From the NCBI GenBank assembly GCA_943912335.1, contig CALTUD010000001.1, positions 162,070-226,069 on the forward strand: 64,000 bases of DNA. The letters are read 5' to 3'. A program made the position numbers and the translations under genes. The notes below the pieces were generated by a model. That model saw only the letters and a program-made list of their open reading frames with translations. It was not told the DNA's origin and did not search any database. The stretch comes from an uncultured Acetobacteraceae bacterium. GTDB lineage: Bacteria; Pseudomonadota; Alphaproteobacteria; Acetobacterales; Acetobacteraceae. Below, piece after piece: positions 53,840 through 62,905 of the stretch (position 1 is the first letter of the stretch; each line of letters starts with the position of its first letter).

Positions 53840-54879
53840 TGGACGGTCTGGTGCATCCCGTGCGCGCACGCCGTCGAACCGCGTTTCCGTTTGCCGCCAT
53901 TGTGGCGCAGGAAGACATGAAACGCGCGCTGCTGCTCGCGGCGATCGATCCGTCCATCGGCGGCGTTCTCGTGTTCGGCGATCGCGGCACCGGCAAATCC
54001 ACCGCCGTGCGCGCCCTGGCCGATCTCCTGCCGCCGATGGCCGTGCCGGAAGGTTGCCGTTTCAACTGCGATCCGGCCGACGGCCCGCTCTGCGTCGAAG
54101 GCTGCACCCATGACGGTGTGCCGATCGCCATTCCCGTGCCGATCGTCGATCTTCCCCTGGGCGCCACGGAAGATCGCGTCGCCGGCGCGCTCGATCTGGA
54201 ACGCGCGCTGTCTTCCGGCGTGCGTGCCTTCGAACCCGGCCTGTTGGCCCGCGCGCATCGCGGCTTCCTTTACATCGACGAGGTGAACCTGCTTGAGGAT
54301 CATCTGGTCGATCTCCTGCTCGACGTCGCAGCCTCTGGCGAGAACCTCGTCGAGCGCGACGGACTCAGCATCCGTCACCCCGCACGCTTCGTTCTGGTCG
54401 GCAGCGCCAATCCGGAAGAAGGCGAGCTGCGCCCGCAACTTCTCGATCGGTTCGGTCTGGCGGTGGACGTGTCCACACCGGCCACGCTGGCCGAGCGCGT
54501 CGAAGTGGTGCGCCGTCGCGACCGCTTCGATCGCGATCCGCTCGGCTTCGCGCGCGACTGGGAGCCCGACGCCGCGCAACTCCGCGAGCGCCTGCGCGAC
54601 GCACGCGTCCGCCTGTTCGACGTCGTCGTGCCGGACGCCGTCGTGGAAGCCGCGGCCGCGCTCTGCATGGCGCTCGGCACCGATGGCTCGCGCGGCGAAC
54701 TCGCGCTGCTCCGTGCCGCACGCGCCCTGGCGGCTTTCGACGGCAAGACCGAAGCCGATCTCGACACGCTCCGCACCGTCGCCGTCACCGTCCTGCGCCA
54801 CCGTTTGCGCCGCAATCCGCTGGACGAGACCGGCTCCGCCGCCCGCGTGGAGCGCGCGATCGCCGAATTGCTGCCGTGA
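53836..54879 (+). CDS. bchI: Magnesium chelatase subunit I
   Basis: 347 residues, AAA+ ATPase. Walker A FGDRGTGKST, the BchI inserts with CNCDP-like FNCDPADG, Walker B GFLYIDEVNLL and the sensor region VGSANPEEGELRPQLLDRFG. Powers Mg insertion with BchD and BchH. ATG start overlapping the fusion gene's stop; the end overlaps the GTG of bchD. Confidence 0.96.
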   Translation: MMDGLVHPVRARRRTAFPFAAIVAQEDMKRALLLAAIDPSIGGVLVFGDRGTGKSTAVRALADLLPPMAVPEGCRFNCDPADGPLCVEGCTHDGVPIAIPVPIVDLPLGATEDRVAGALDLERALSSGVRAFEPGLLARAHRGFLYIDEVNLLEDHLVDLLLDVAASGENLVERDGLSIRHPARFVLVGSANPEEGELRPQLLDRFGLAVDVSTPATLAERVEVVRRRDRFDRDPLGFARDWEPDAAQLRERLRDARVRLFDVVVPDAVVEAAAALCMALGTDGSRGELALLRAARALAAFDGKTEADLDTLRTVAVTVLRHRLRRNPLDETGSAARVERAIAELLP

Positions 54880-56669
54880 TCGAGCCCGATGCGCCGCCGG
54901 CCGCATGGCCGGACGGAACGCTGATCGCCGCCCTTGTCGCCATCGAACCCAGCGGTCTCGCCTTGCGCTGCCGCCTCCCGCCCGGCGCCGCGCGCGACTC
55001 CTGGTTGTCGCTGCTCCGCGCAGGGCTTTCGCCGAACCGGCCGATCCGTCGCGCGCCGGTGGCGCTGGACGACGACCGCCTCCTCGGCGGACTCGATCTC
55101 GCCGCCAGCCTCGCCGCGAAACGCCGCGTCATCCGCCCGGGCCTGCTCGACGAGGCAGCGGACGGCGTCCTGATCCTGTCCGCGCCGGAACGCCTGCCGC
55201 CGCATGCGCTGGCGCATCTGGCCGCCCTGCTCGACGAATCCCGCGCCGCCCTGGTGCTGCTGGACGAGACCGGTCCCGACGATCCGCCCCTGGGCACCAT
55301 GCTCGCCGACCGCCTCGCCTTCACCCTCTGCGATGCGCCCTGCGCACGCAGCGCCGATCCGCTCGCGCCAGCCGACCCGTTCGCGCCTCCGCCCGGCTAT
55401 GCCGCCCGTCTGCAACGCGCTAGGAATCGCCTGCCGACCATCGAAACCCCGGACGATCTCCCGGGCGCTCTTTGCGCAGCCGCCCTTTCCGCTGGAATCG
55501 CCTCCCTCCGCGCGCCTCTGCTCGCTTTGCGCGTCGCCCGCATCGTCGCCGCCCTGCACGATGCCGACACCGTGACACCCGATCACGCGGCCATTGCCGC
55601 CCGGCTGGTTCTGGCCCCACGTGCCGTTCTCGCCCCCCCGCCGGAGCGTGCCGAAGCGGAGGACCAGAGCGCCGACACCCCGCAACAAGCGCCGGACACC
55701 GCAGACGATGCCGGTGCGTCCCCGGACCATGCCCCCGACCAGTTCGACGCCGATCGGGCCGCCGGCACCGACATGACCGGCACCGTGCTCGCCGCCCTGC
55801 GCGCAGCCCTCCCGCCCGATCTGCTCGACCGGCTCCGCGCCTCCGCCGGCAGTGCCCGCCGCGCCGCCGAAGGCCGTACCGAAGCGGCCCGCACCATCCG
55901 TCCGCGCCCAGCCCGTCGCGGACGGCCGATCGGCGCGCGCCCCGGCGATCCGTCGCGCGGCCGCCTTGACGTGCTCGCCACCCTCCGCGCGGCACTGCCC
56001 TGGCAGTTCCTCCGTGTCCGCACCGACGCCCGAATCCAGGTCCGACGCGCCGATCTGCACATCACCCGCTTCGCGCCACGCCTTCGCATGGTGACGATCT
56101 TCCTGGTCGACGCCTCCGGCTCCGCCGCCCGCGCCCGTCTCGCCGAAGCCAAAGGCTGCGTCTCGATCCTTCTCGCCGAATGCTATGCCGACCGCGATCA
56201 GGTCGCGCTGATCGAATGCCGCAACCGCGCCGCGACCGTGCTGTTGCCCCCTACCAGCTCCGTGGTCCGCGCCAGACGCGCGCTGGAGTCCCTGCCGGGC
56301 GGTGGCGGCACCCCGCTGGCGGCCGGGATCGAAACCGCGCTCGCCCTGGCACATCGCATCCGGCGCGAGGGCGGCACGCCGCGCCTGGTTCTGTTCACGG
56401 ACGGGCGCGCCAACGTCGCCCGGGACGGCACCGCCGACCGCGACCGGGCCGTGCGCGACGCCGTGGCCGCCGCCACGCTTCTGCGCGCCGCCGGATTGCC
56501 GTCCATGCTGGTGGACATCTCCGCGCGCCATGGCCCCGCTTCGCCTGCCCTGGCGCAGGCCCTCGGTGCGAACCTGCTGCTTTTGCCACGCAACGACCCG
56601 GAAAGAATCGCGCGGGAAGCCGCTTCGCTCGGTCGGCCCGGCGCCCCGATGCGCCTCGCCGCCCGATGA
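54876..56669 (+). CDS. bchD: Magnesium chelatase subunit D
   Basis: 597 residues, GTG start. N-terminal degenerate AAA+ domain (about 1-250), an acidic/proline-rich linker (about 255-300) and a C-terminal von Willebrand A domain with an intact MIDAS motif DASGSAA (about 412) and GGGGTPLAAG. Adaptor between BchI and BchH. The vWA motif is complete, so Mg chelation is expected to work. Confidence 0.95.
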   Translation: MIEPDAPPAAWPDGTLIAALVAIEPSGLALRCRLPPGAARDSWLSLLRAGLSPNRPIRRAPVALDDDRLLGGLDLAASLAAKRRVIRPGLLDEAADGVLILSAPERLPPHALAHLAALLDESRAALVLLDETGPDDPPLGTMLADRLAFTLCDAPCARSADPLAPADPFAPPPGYAARLQRARNRLPTIETPDDLPGALCAAALSAGIASLRAPLLALRVARIVAALHDADTVTPDHAAIAARLVLAPRAVLAPPPERAEAEDQSADTPQQAPDTADDAGASPDHAPDQFDADRAAGTDMTGTVLAALRAALPPDLLDRLRASAGSARRAAEGRTEAARTIRPRPARRGRPIGARPGDPSRGRLDVLATLRAALPWQFLRVRTDARIQVRRADLHITRFAPRLRMVTIFLVDASGSAARARLAEAKGCVSILLAECYADRDQVALIECRNRAATVLLPPTSSVVRARRALESLPGGGGTPLAAGIETALALAHRIRREGGTPRLVLFTDGRANVARDGTADRDRAVRDAVAAATLLRAAGLPSMLVDISARHGPASPALAQALGANLLLLPRNDPERIAREAASLGRPGAPMRLAAR

Positions 56670-57601
56670 CCGCGATTCTCTCCGCCGGCTCCCGCTCCCG
56701 CCCGGTCGGCGCCTCGCGCATCGGCGTCGCCCCGCATCCGGACTGGGCCACGGACGGGCGCGACTGGCCCAACCGGGCGTCGAGCCGCTTCGTCTCGGCA
56801 GCCGGTTTGTGCTGGCATGTGCAGCGCGCCGGTTCCGGCCCGGTCGTTCTGCTCCTGCACGGCACGGGCGCCGCCACCCATAGCTGGCGCGACCTGCTGC
56901 CGCTGCTGGCCCGGAATTTCGACGTGGTGGCCCCCGATCTTCCCGGCCACGGCTTCACGGGAACGCCGCGCGCGGCGCTGATGGGCCTGCCCGGCATGGC
57001 GCGCGGCGTGTCCGCACTGCTCGACCGTTTGGGAATCGTTCCCGATCTGGTGGTCGGCCATTCCGCGGGTGCCGCGATCGGCGCGCGCTTGTGTCTCGAT
57101 CGCAGCGTCGCGCCGCGAACGCTTTTGTCGCTGAACGGCGCCTTGCTGCCGCCGCCCGGTCTGCAGGCGACCTTGTTTCCCGCTGCCGCACGCCTGCTCG
57201 CAGGCCTGCCGCTGCTGCCGCATCTCGTCGCGCGCACCGCCAGCGACGCGCGTGTCGAGGCGCTGCTGCGCGATACCGGCTCCATGCTCGATCCTGAAGG
57301 AATGCGTTTCTATCGGCGCCTTTTCCGTCGCCCGGACCATGTCGCGGGCGCCGTCGCCATGATGGCGCGCTGGGATCTGCGCACCCTCCCGGACGAACTC
57401 CCGCGTCTCGGACGCACCCTCGTTCTGGCGGCCGGAAACAAAGACGGCATGATTCCCGACGAAGCCGCCCGCACCGTACACGAGCGCGTTCCGGGATCGC
57501 GCCTCGTCGCATTGCCCGGCCTCGGCCATCTCGCGCACGAGGAAGCTCCCGCCCGTATCGCCGCCCTGATCGCCGATCTGCTGCCGGCGCCGCGCCCATG
57601 A
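56666..57601 (+). CDS. bchO: BchO alpha/beta hydrolase
   Basis: 311 residues. Alpha/beta hydrolase with LLLHGTGAATHSWRDLLPLL, nucleophile elbow GHSAGAAIG and a C-terminal His in GLGHLAHEE. BchO always follows bchID in purple bacteria; its role in Mg chelation or pigment ester handling is unresolved. 4-bp overlaps on both sides. Confidence 0.93.
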   Translation: MTAILSAGSRSRPVGASRIGVAPHPDWATDGRDWPNRASSRFVSAAGLCWHVQRAGSGPVVLLLHGTGAATHSWRDLLPLLARNFDVVAPDLPGHGFTGTPRAALMGLPGMARGVSALLDRLGIVPDLVVGHSAGAAIGARLCLDRSVAPRTLLSLNGALLPPPGLQATLFPAAARLLAGLPLLPHLVARTASDARVEALLRDTGSMLDPEGMRFYRRLFRRPDHVAGAVAMMARWDLRTLPDELPRLGRTLVLAAGNKDGMIPDEAARTVHERVPGSRLVALPGLGHLAHEEAPARIAALIADLLPAPRP

Positions 57602-57855
57602 CCAGGCGCCTGGCCGAATGCGTCCTCGCCGTCTTGTGCGTCGAGGCGCTCTTTCTGTTCCTGCGCCGCAAACGCACGAACGCGACGCCCTCCCTCCCGG
57701 ACATCGCCGCCACCACCGGCGCGGGCGCGTTTCTCTGCCTCGCCCTGCGCGCCGAAGCCAAACGCCGCCCGCCCACCCGGATCGCCATCTTCCTCGCTCT
57801 CGCCGGTCTCGCCCATGTTCTCGACCTGCGCTTCCGTCTCGCCGGAACGCGCTGA
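57598..57855 (+). CDS. Small two-helix membrane protein after bchO, unknown
   Basis: 85 residues with an N-terminal helix (about 7-22), a basic loop and two shorter hydrophobic stretches. ATG overlaps the bchO stop and its TGA shares a base with the next ATG, so it is certainly transcribed with the bchIDO genes. I do not recognise a family; positional candidates would be pigment-operon accessory proteins. Confidence 0.72.
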   Translation: MTRRLAECVLAVLCVEALFLFLRRKRTNATPSLPDIAATTGAGAFLCLALRAEAKRRPPTRIAIFLALAGLAHVLDLRFRLAGTR

Positions 57856-58673
57856 TGCGTTTCCTCGGCATCGACTTTTCCGGCAGCGCCGGGCAATGGT
57901 CGGCCGGCTGTCGCCGTCCCACGGTCTGGATCTCCACCGTCTCCGAACCGGAAACCGGCCGCTTCCAACTGCATGATCTGGTGCCGGTGCAGGCGCTTCC
58001 AGGTTCCGGCACGCCGTTCGACCGGTTCTGCGCCATGCTGCGCGCGGGCGATTTCGCCGCGGCTTCCATCGACGCGCCGTTCTCCGTGCCGGCCGCGTTT
58101 CTTCCCTCCGGCGGCCATGCGGCGCTGCTCCGCGACGTCGCCGCGCTGCCGATCGAGACCGGCAGACCGTTCCCGCGCGGCGGCGCCCTGCTCGATCTCC
58201 TGCGAGCGAGCGGTCCGGACACGACGCTGCGCGACGCGCCACGCGGCATCAAGCATTATCGCGACACCGAACGCGGTCGCGGCGTGAACGTCCGCTCGAC
58301 GCTCTGGAACGGTCCGCGCGGTGGCGCCCCCTTCACGGTCGCCTGCCTCCTGGCACTGGCCCGCGCGGATCGTCCGATCTGGCCCTGGCGAAGCGGCCCC
58401 GGCATGCTGGCGGAAGCCTTCCCGACCGCTCAGCTCCTGCACTGGAACCTCCCTTCCAGCCGCTACGGTCTCGACCATCAGACCGCGACACGCGCCGACA
58501 TCCTCGCCGGGCTCGAACCCTTCCTCCATATCGAGAACGGACATCGCAGCCTGATGCTCGAACACCCCGACGCGCTGGACGCGGTTCTGGCCGCGTTCGG
58601 CGCCGTCGCCGCCATGCGCGAAGGCGTGATCGCCGATCCGCCCGCCGATGGCCGGATTGCCCTGATGGCGTGA
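57855..58673 (+). CDS. DUF429 (predicted RNase H-fold) protein
   Basis: 272 residues. RNase H-like features of DUF429: GIDFSGS at the N-terminus, ASIDAPFSVP, AEAFPTAQLLHWN and a C-terminal EHPDALDAVLAAFGAVAA helix with the last acidic residues. Such proteins are predicted nucleases or phosphotransferases without a known substrate. It is the last gene of the rightward series, 1-bp overlap with the previous gene, and is followed by a strong hairpin. Its presence in a photosynthesis operon is unexplained. Confidence 0.8.
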   Translation: MRFLGIDFSGSAGQWSAGCRRPTVWISTVSEPETGRFQLHDLVPVQALPGSGTPFDRFCAMLRAGDFAAASIDAPFSVPAAFLPSGGHAALLRDVAALPIETGRPFPRGGALLDLLRASGPDTTLRDAPRGIKHYRDTERGRGVNVRSTLWNGPRGGAPFTVACLLALARADRPIWPWRSGPGMLAEAFPTAQLLHWNLPSSRYGLDHQTATRADILAGLEPFLHIENGHRSLMLEHPDALDAVLAAFGAVAAMREGVIADPPADGRIALMA

Positions 58674-58698
58674 AGACGAAACGAAAAGGCGTTCTTTC

Positions 58699-58722
58699 CT
58701 TCTTTTTCCTCAGAAAAAGAAG
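58699..58722. terminator. Terminator hairpin ending the bch-puh series
   Basis: Perfect 10-bp stem CTTCTTTTTC / GAAAAAGAAG with a CTCA loop, between the convergent DUF429 and GMC genes. Same arms as at 5788-5811. Confidence 0.7.
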
Positions 58723-58735
58723 ACCCTTTCCGTCT

Positions 58736-60328
58736 TTACCCTTCCAGGATCATCGCCGCCGCCTTCTCGCCGATCATCACCGTCGGCGTCTGCGTGTTTC
58801 CGCTGACCAGACTCGGCATGACCGACGCATCCGCGACGCGCAGACCCCGCACGCCGCGCACCCGCAGGCGCGGATCGACCACGGCGCCGTCGTCCGAGCC
58901 CATGCGGCAGGTGCCGACCGGATGATAGATCGTGTCGGCCCGCTGCCGGATCAAAGCGCGCAGCGCGTCGTCGTCCTGGTTCTTCTCCCCATAGGCCGGC
59001 CGGCCGCCCAGCGACGCCATGGCCGGCGCGTCGAGGATTCGTTCCGCCAGGCGCGTTCCCGCCACCAGCGTTTCCAGGTCGCGGGCGTCGGAGAGAAACC
59101 CTGGATCGATCACCGGAGCCGCGCGCATGTCGCTGCTCGCGATCCGAACCGTGCCGCGACTCCAGGGACGCAGCGCGCAGACATGCACCGAATAGCCCGG
59201 CCCCAGGCGCGGCCGGCGATTATGGTCGTCCACCAGTCCGATGCAGAAATGCAGCTGCACATCCGGCCGTTCCACCGCATCCGACGTGCGCAGGAAGCCG
59301 CCCGCTTCGGCGACGTTGCTGGTCAGCATGCCGCGACCGCGCCGCCTCCAGCGCAGATACGCGCCCGGCAGACGCCGCGCCGTGCGGAAGTCGATGCCGA
59401 ACAGTCCCTCGGCCGGGCAGCGCATGTTGATCGTGTAGTCGAGATGGTCCTGCAGGTTGCGGCCGACCTCCGGCCGGTCGGCGATCGCGGGGATGCCCAG
59501 GCCGCGCAGGGCGTCGGCGTCGCCGATGCCGGAGGCGAGCAGAAGCTGGGGGGTGCCGAACGCGCCCGCGGCGAGAACGATCTCGCATCCGGCCTCGATC
59601 GTCTCCGATTTCATATCACGGTGTAATGTAATCCCGATCGCCCTCCCGTCCCGGAACCGGATGCGCGAGACGAGCGCCCCGGACAGGATGCGCAGATTGG
59701 GCAGCCGCATCCGCGCATCGGCGAGATAGGCGGTGCCGGCATCGCGCCTGCGGCCGCGATCGTGGAGCACCTGGAAGCGGCCGACGCCCTCCTGGCTCTC
59801 GCCGTTGAAATCGTCGTTAATGGCAAATCCGGCCTCGAGTCCGGCCCGGATGAACCGTTCCGTCACCGGGTTGCGCTCGCGCAGCTCCTCGACCCGCAGC
59901 GGACCGCCGGCGCCGTGCCATTCGGTCTCGCCGCCGACATGGTCTTCGAGTTTGCGGAAGAAGGGTAGAACGTCGTCCCAGCCCCAGCCGTCGCAGCCGG
60001 TATCCTTCCAGCCGTCGTAGTCCTGGCGCTGGCCGCGAATGGAGATCATGGCGTTGATCAGCGTCGAGCCGCCGATGCCGCGTCCGCGCGGCTGGTAGCC
60101 CTTGCGTCCGCCGAGGCCGGGCTGCGGCACGGTGTTGAAGGCGTAGTTGTGCCGGCCCTTCAGCCCGACCAATCCGGCGATGCCGAGCGGTATCCGGCAC
60201 AACGGCGACGGTTCGGCCGGACCGGTTTCCACCAGCATCACGGTCCGGTCGGGTCTGGCCTCCGCCAGCCGGGCCGCGACCGCGCATCCGCCCGCGCCGG
60301 CTCCCACCACGATGAAGTCCGCCTGCAT
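58736..60328 (-). CDS. GMC family FAD oxidoreductase next to crtC
   Basis: 530 residues. FAD motif FIVVGAGAGGCAVAARLAE, GMC signature GGSTLINAMISIRG, second signature GAFGTPQLLLASGIGD, catalytic His in YHPVGTCRMG, and the C-terminal VADASVMPSLVSGNTQTPTVM. It oxidises an alcohol to an aldehyde or ketone, usually with O2 or a quinone/cytochrome as acceptor. Co-directional with crtD-crtC (76 bp after crtC), so it may act on a hydroxylated carotenoid, or it may be an unrelated sugar or choline-type dehydrogenase. Start ATG gives MQADFIVVG. Confidence 0.9.
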   Translation of the reverse strand: MQADFIVVGAGAGGCAVAARLAEARPDRTVMLVETGPAEPSPLCRIPLGIAGLVGLKGRHNYAFNTVPQPGLGGRKGYQPRGRGIGGSTLINAMISIRGQRQDYDGWKDTGCDGWGWDDVLPFFRKLEDHVGGETEWHGAGGPLRVEELRERNPVTERFIRAGLEAGFAINDDFNGESQEGVGRFQVLHDRGRRRDAGTAYLADARMRLPNLRILSGALVSRIRFRDGRAIGITLHRDMKSETIEAGCEIVLAAGAFGTPQLLLASGIGDADALRGLGIPAIADRPEVGRNLQDHLDYTINMRCPAEGLFGIDFRTARRLPGAYLRWRRRGRGMLTSNVAEAGGFLRTSDAVERPDVQLHFCIGLVDDHNRRPRLGPGYSVHVCALRPWSRGTVRIASSDMRAAPVIDPGFLSDARDLETLVAGTRLAERILDAPAMASLGGRPAYGEKNQDDDALRALIRQRADTIYHPVGTCRMGSDDGAVVDPRLRVRGVRGLRVADASVMPSLVSGNTQTPTVMIGEKAAAMILEG

Positions 60329-60404
60329 GCGCCCCTCCGGCCGTCGTTTCGGCGAAACATGCGCCCTGTCGGTCACGCGCGCATCGTGCAGTGCAGCGCG
60401 CGGC

Positions 60405-61340
60405 TCAGCCGAGGCGCTTCGCAACCCGGAATGGCAGCATCGCCTGCACGGGCAGGGCGCGGAACCGGTCGCAATCCAGGCTCTCATGCACGCAGGCGCC
60501 GCGCTCGCCGCCGAGCCGCGCGTCGATCAGCGCGCGGGTGTAGAACGGCGCATCGACGAAACTGCGACCGGCGCGGGCCCAGCCATCCTCCGAGCGCGTT
60601 TGCCGGGACACACCCCAGCGGGACCGAGCCAGCGTGGCCGGGGGCGGCGGCTCGATCGCCGATACGCCGCCGTCGCGGCCGATCCGCAAGGCAAGCCCGG
60701 TCCAGCCGTCCGTGCGCCGCTCGGCATCGTAGAGGATCACGGCGCCGTCCCCGCGTGGCGCGCGGCACCAGTGCCAGGAACGGAACGCCTCCTCGATCGC
60801 GCCCGCGCCGTGATTGCCGTCGAGATAGCCGTCGCCGCTCCAGCGTGCGTCGGGGGCGGAAAGATCGACCTCGACGCGCGCCCGCGGCGAGAGCGGCGTC
60901 CAGCGATGATCGCCGGTCTCGGACAGGACCGCCTCGAAACCGGTGAAGGCCTGCGGACGCACGACCACCGTGCCGCGCACGCGTTCACCCCAGGGCATGG
61001 TGCGCTCGTCGATGCGGATGGCGAGCGCATCGCCGCGCCATTGGAGCGCGCTCGGGCCGATCCGCAGGGTGGCGGCGTCGCGCTCGACCGCATCTGCGCC
61101 GCGTTCGGTCATGCACCAGCGTCGCGGCGCACGCGCCCCGCCGGTGCGATACAGCGCCACATGCAGCGCGCTGTGGGCGAGCGGATCGGCCGCGCCCCTG
61201 CGTCGCGCCCAGGCATAGAACGGCGAGAACACGCTGCCCAGAAAGGCGATGAGCGTGATGCCGGAGCAGCCATCGTCGCTCAGCGCGTCGACATACCACC
61301 AGCGATAGCCGCCGGGCGCGACAGGCTGGTCGAAACGCAA
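60405..61340 (-). CDS. crtC: Carotenoid 1,2-hydratase
   Basis: About 311 residues; the start is uncertain. The conserved N-terminus VAPGGYRWWYVDALSDDGCSG and LIAFLGSVFSPFYAWARRRG identify CrtC, as do the internal WHWCRAPRGDGAVILYDAE and GDGYLDGNHGAGAIEEAF. It adds water across the 1,2 double bond of acyclic carotenes in the spirilloxanthin/spheroidene route. No ATG or GTG is in frame close to the conserved start; a TTG at 61340 is the best choice and places 61 bp inside the end of crtD. Confidence 0.9.
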   Translation of the reverse strand: MRFDQPVAPGGYRWWYVDALSDDGCSGITLIAFLGSVFSPFYAWARRRGAADPLAHSALHVALYRTGGARAPRRWCMTERGADAVERDAATLRIGPSALQWRGDALAIRIDERTMPWGERVRGTVVVRPQAFTGFEAVLSETGDHRWTPLSPRARVEVDLSAPDARWSGDGYLDGNHGAGAIEEAFRSWHWCRAPRGDGAVILYDAERRTDGWTGLALRIGRDGGVSAIEPPPPATLARSRWGVSRQTRSEDGWARAGRSFVDAPFYTRALIDARLGGERGACVHESLDCDRFRALPVQAMLPFRVAKRLG

Positions 61341-62830
61341 TCCGCCAGCATCGCTTCCGCCGCCATCAGACCGGACAGCGCCGCCATGCTCAGCCCCGGC
61401 CCCGGATGCGCGCTGCCCCCGGCCAGATAAAGCCCCGGCAGCCGGCTCCTGCTGCCCGGGCGCCGGAACGAGGCCATCGGCCCGTGCGTCGCCTGGCCGT
61501 AGAGGCCGCCCCCCGTCCCGGGAAACAGGCGCGCGAACTGCGCCGGACCGGTGATCCATCCCGGCGCCGCTTGACGAAGCTCCATCCCGCATCGACGCAG
61601 TTCCTCGAAAGACGCTCGTTCGTATCGTCGCAATTCCGGCGTGTCGCGTCCATGCGCGGAACCGGGCGCGTCGCCGTTCGACGGGGCGTTCATGACGAGA
61701 AGCAGTCGTTCGCCGTCCGGCACGGGATGCAGCAACGCGCCCCGGTCGTCGCGATCCTGGGCGCAGACATAGACGGTCGGCGCGTCCGGCAGGCGTCTGG
61801 CGGCAAGGGCGGCGAACTCCGCCGGATAGTCGCGGGAGAAGAACACGCCGTGCCGGGTGAGGGGAAAGCCGGAGATCTCGGCGCGCAGCGCGATCGTCAT
61901 GGCGGAAAAGGAGCGTCGGTCCGGTCGCGTCCTCGGCACCGCGCGACGGGCGGCATCGCCGAACATGCCGCAGGACAACGCGGAGATGTCGGCGTTGAAC
62001 AGAACCGAGTCGGATGCGATCCGCTCGCCATCGTCCAGCACCACGGTGCTGCAACGCCCGTTCGTGACGCCGATCTCCCGCACGCCGCTGCCCAGCCTGA
62101 ACACCACGCCGCGTCGTTCACACAGCGCGCGCAGCACGGTGGCGATCCGCGCCATGCCGCCCTCGCACAGCCAGACGCCGCTGCGTTCCACATGCGACAC
62201 CAGCATCAGTGTCGCCGGCGCCCGGAACGGCGACGATCCGCAATAGGTGGAATAGCGGCCGAACAATTGCCGCAAACGCGGATCGCGGAAATACCGGGCG
62301 GTCTCGCGCCAGAGCGTGCGGAACGGATCGATTCCGGCGAGCTGTCCTGGCGGCACGTCGCGCAGCAAGCGGAAGAGACTGGGCTTCGGCCGCTGCATGA
62401 ACGGACGATCCAGCGTGTCGTGGATCTCGCGCGCGCGTTCCGAATAACGCAGAAGCGCACGAGACTCTTCCGCACCGCACAAAACGCCGATCGCGTCCGC
62501 GGAGCGCTGCGGATCGGCGAACAGATCGAGCCGGTCGCGATCGTTCCAGGCGTGCCGGGCAAGGATCTCCGCCGGTTGCAGCCGGAGATGCGATTCCAGC
62601 GTTTCGCCGGCCGCGTCGAACACGGCCTCCAGCATCGGACGCATGGTGAGCACGGTCGGGCCCGCATCGATTCCGTCGAGCTGCCGCAGCTTGCCGCCGA
62701 CCGAAGCCGCGCGGTCCAGCACCGTCACCGCAGCACCGTTCTGCGCCAGGACCAGCGCCGCGCAGAGCCCGCCCATGCCGCCGCCGATCACCGTGACACG
62801 ATGTGTCAGCATTCTGTTGTGAGTGTCCAT
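61280..62830 (-). CDS. crtD: Hydroxyneurosporene/methoxyneurosporene desaturase
   Basis: 516 residues of the CrtI/CrtD family. Dinucleotide motif VTVIGGGMGGLCAALVLAQNG, then VGGKLRQL, and the C-terminal LPGLYLAGGSAHPGPGLSMAALSGL. It desaturates the 3,4 bond of hydroxylated carotenoids after CrtC. Two ATGs are possible, MDTHNRM at 62830 and the internal MLTHRV at 62812. A perfect PpsR box overlaps the first, which slightly favours the second. Divergent from crtE. Confidence 0.93.
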   Translation of the reverse strand: MDTHNRMLTHRVTVIGGGMGGLCAALVLAQNGAAVTVLDRAASVGGKLRQLDGIDAGPTVLTMRPMLEAVFDAAGETLESHLRLQPAEILARHAWNDRDRLDLFADPQRSADAIGVLCGAEESRALLRYSERAREIHDTLDRPFMQRPKPSLFRLLRDVPPGQLAGIDPFRTLWRETARYFRDPRLRQLFGRYSTYCGSSPFRAPATLMLVSHVERSGVWLCEGGMARIATVLRALCERRGVVFRLGSGVREIGVTNGRCSTVVLDDGERIASDSVLFNADISALSCGMFGDAARRAVPRTRPDRRSFSAMTIALRAEISGFPLTRHGVFFSRDYPAEFAALAARRLPDAPTVYVCAQDRDDRGALLHPVPDGERLLLVMNAPSNGDAPGSAHGRDTPELRRYERASFEELRRCGMELRQAAPGWITGPAQFARLFPGTGGGLYGQATHGPMASFRRPGSRSRLPGLYLAGGSAHPGPGLSMAALSGLMAAEAMLADCVSTSLSRPAAIAGGMSTR

Positions 62831-62841
62831 CTCTCGTGACA
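62824..62841. promoter_or_regulatory. PpsR/CrtJ box between crtD and crtE
   Basis: TGTC-N10-GACA, an exact match to the PpsR consensus TGT-N12-ACA including the inner C/G. It lies at the crtD start and 65 bp before the crtE start, so a single repressor dimer could govern both. A second 15-bp palindrome TGACAC-GAT-GTGTCA (62794-62808) sits 15 bp inside crtD. The ppsR gene is 25 kb away in the window. Confidence 0.75.
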
Positions 62842-62905
62842 CTAATAAGAGACAGGCTATCCTGACAGTCCATATGAGGACGCCGGTGATCCTCGGGAGG
62901 CAGCG

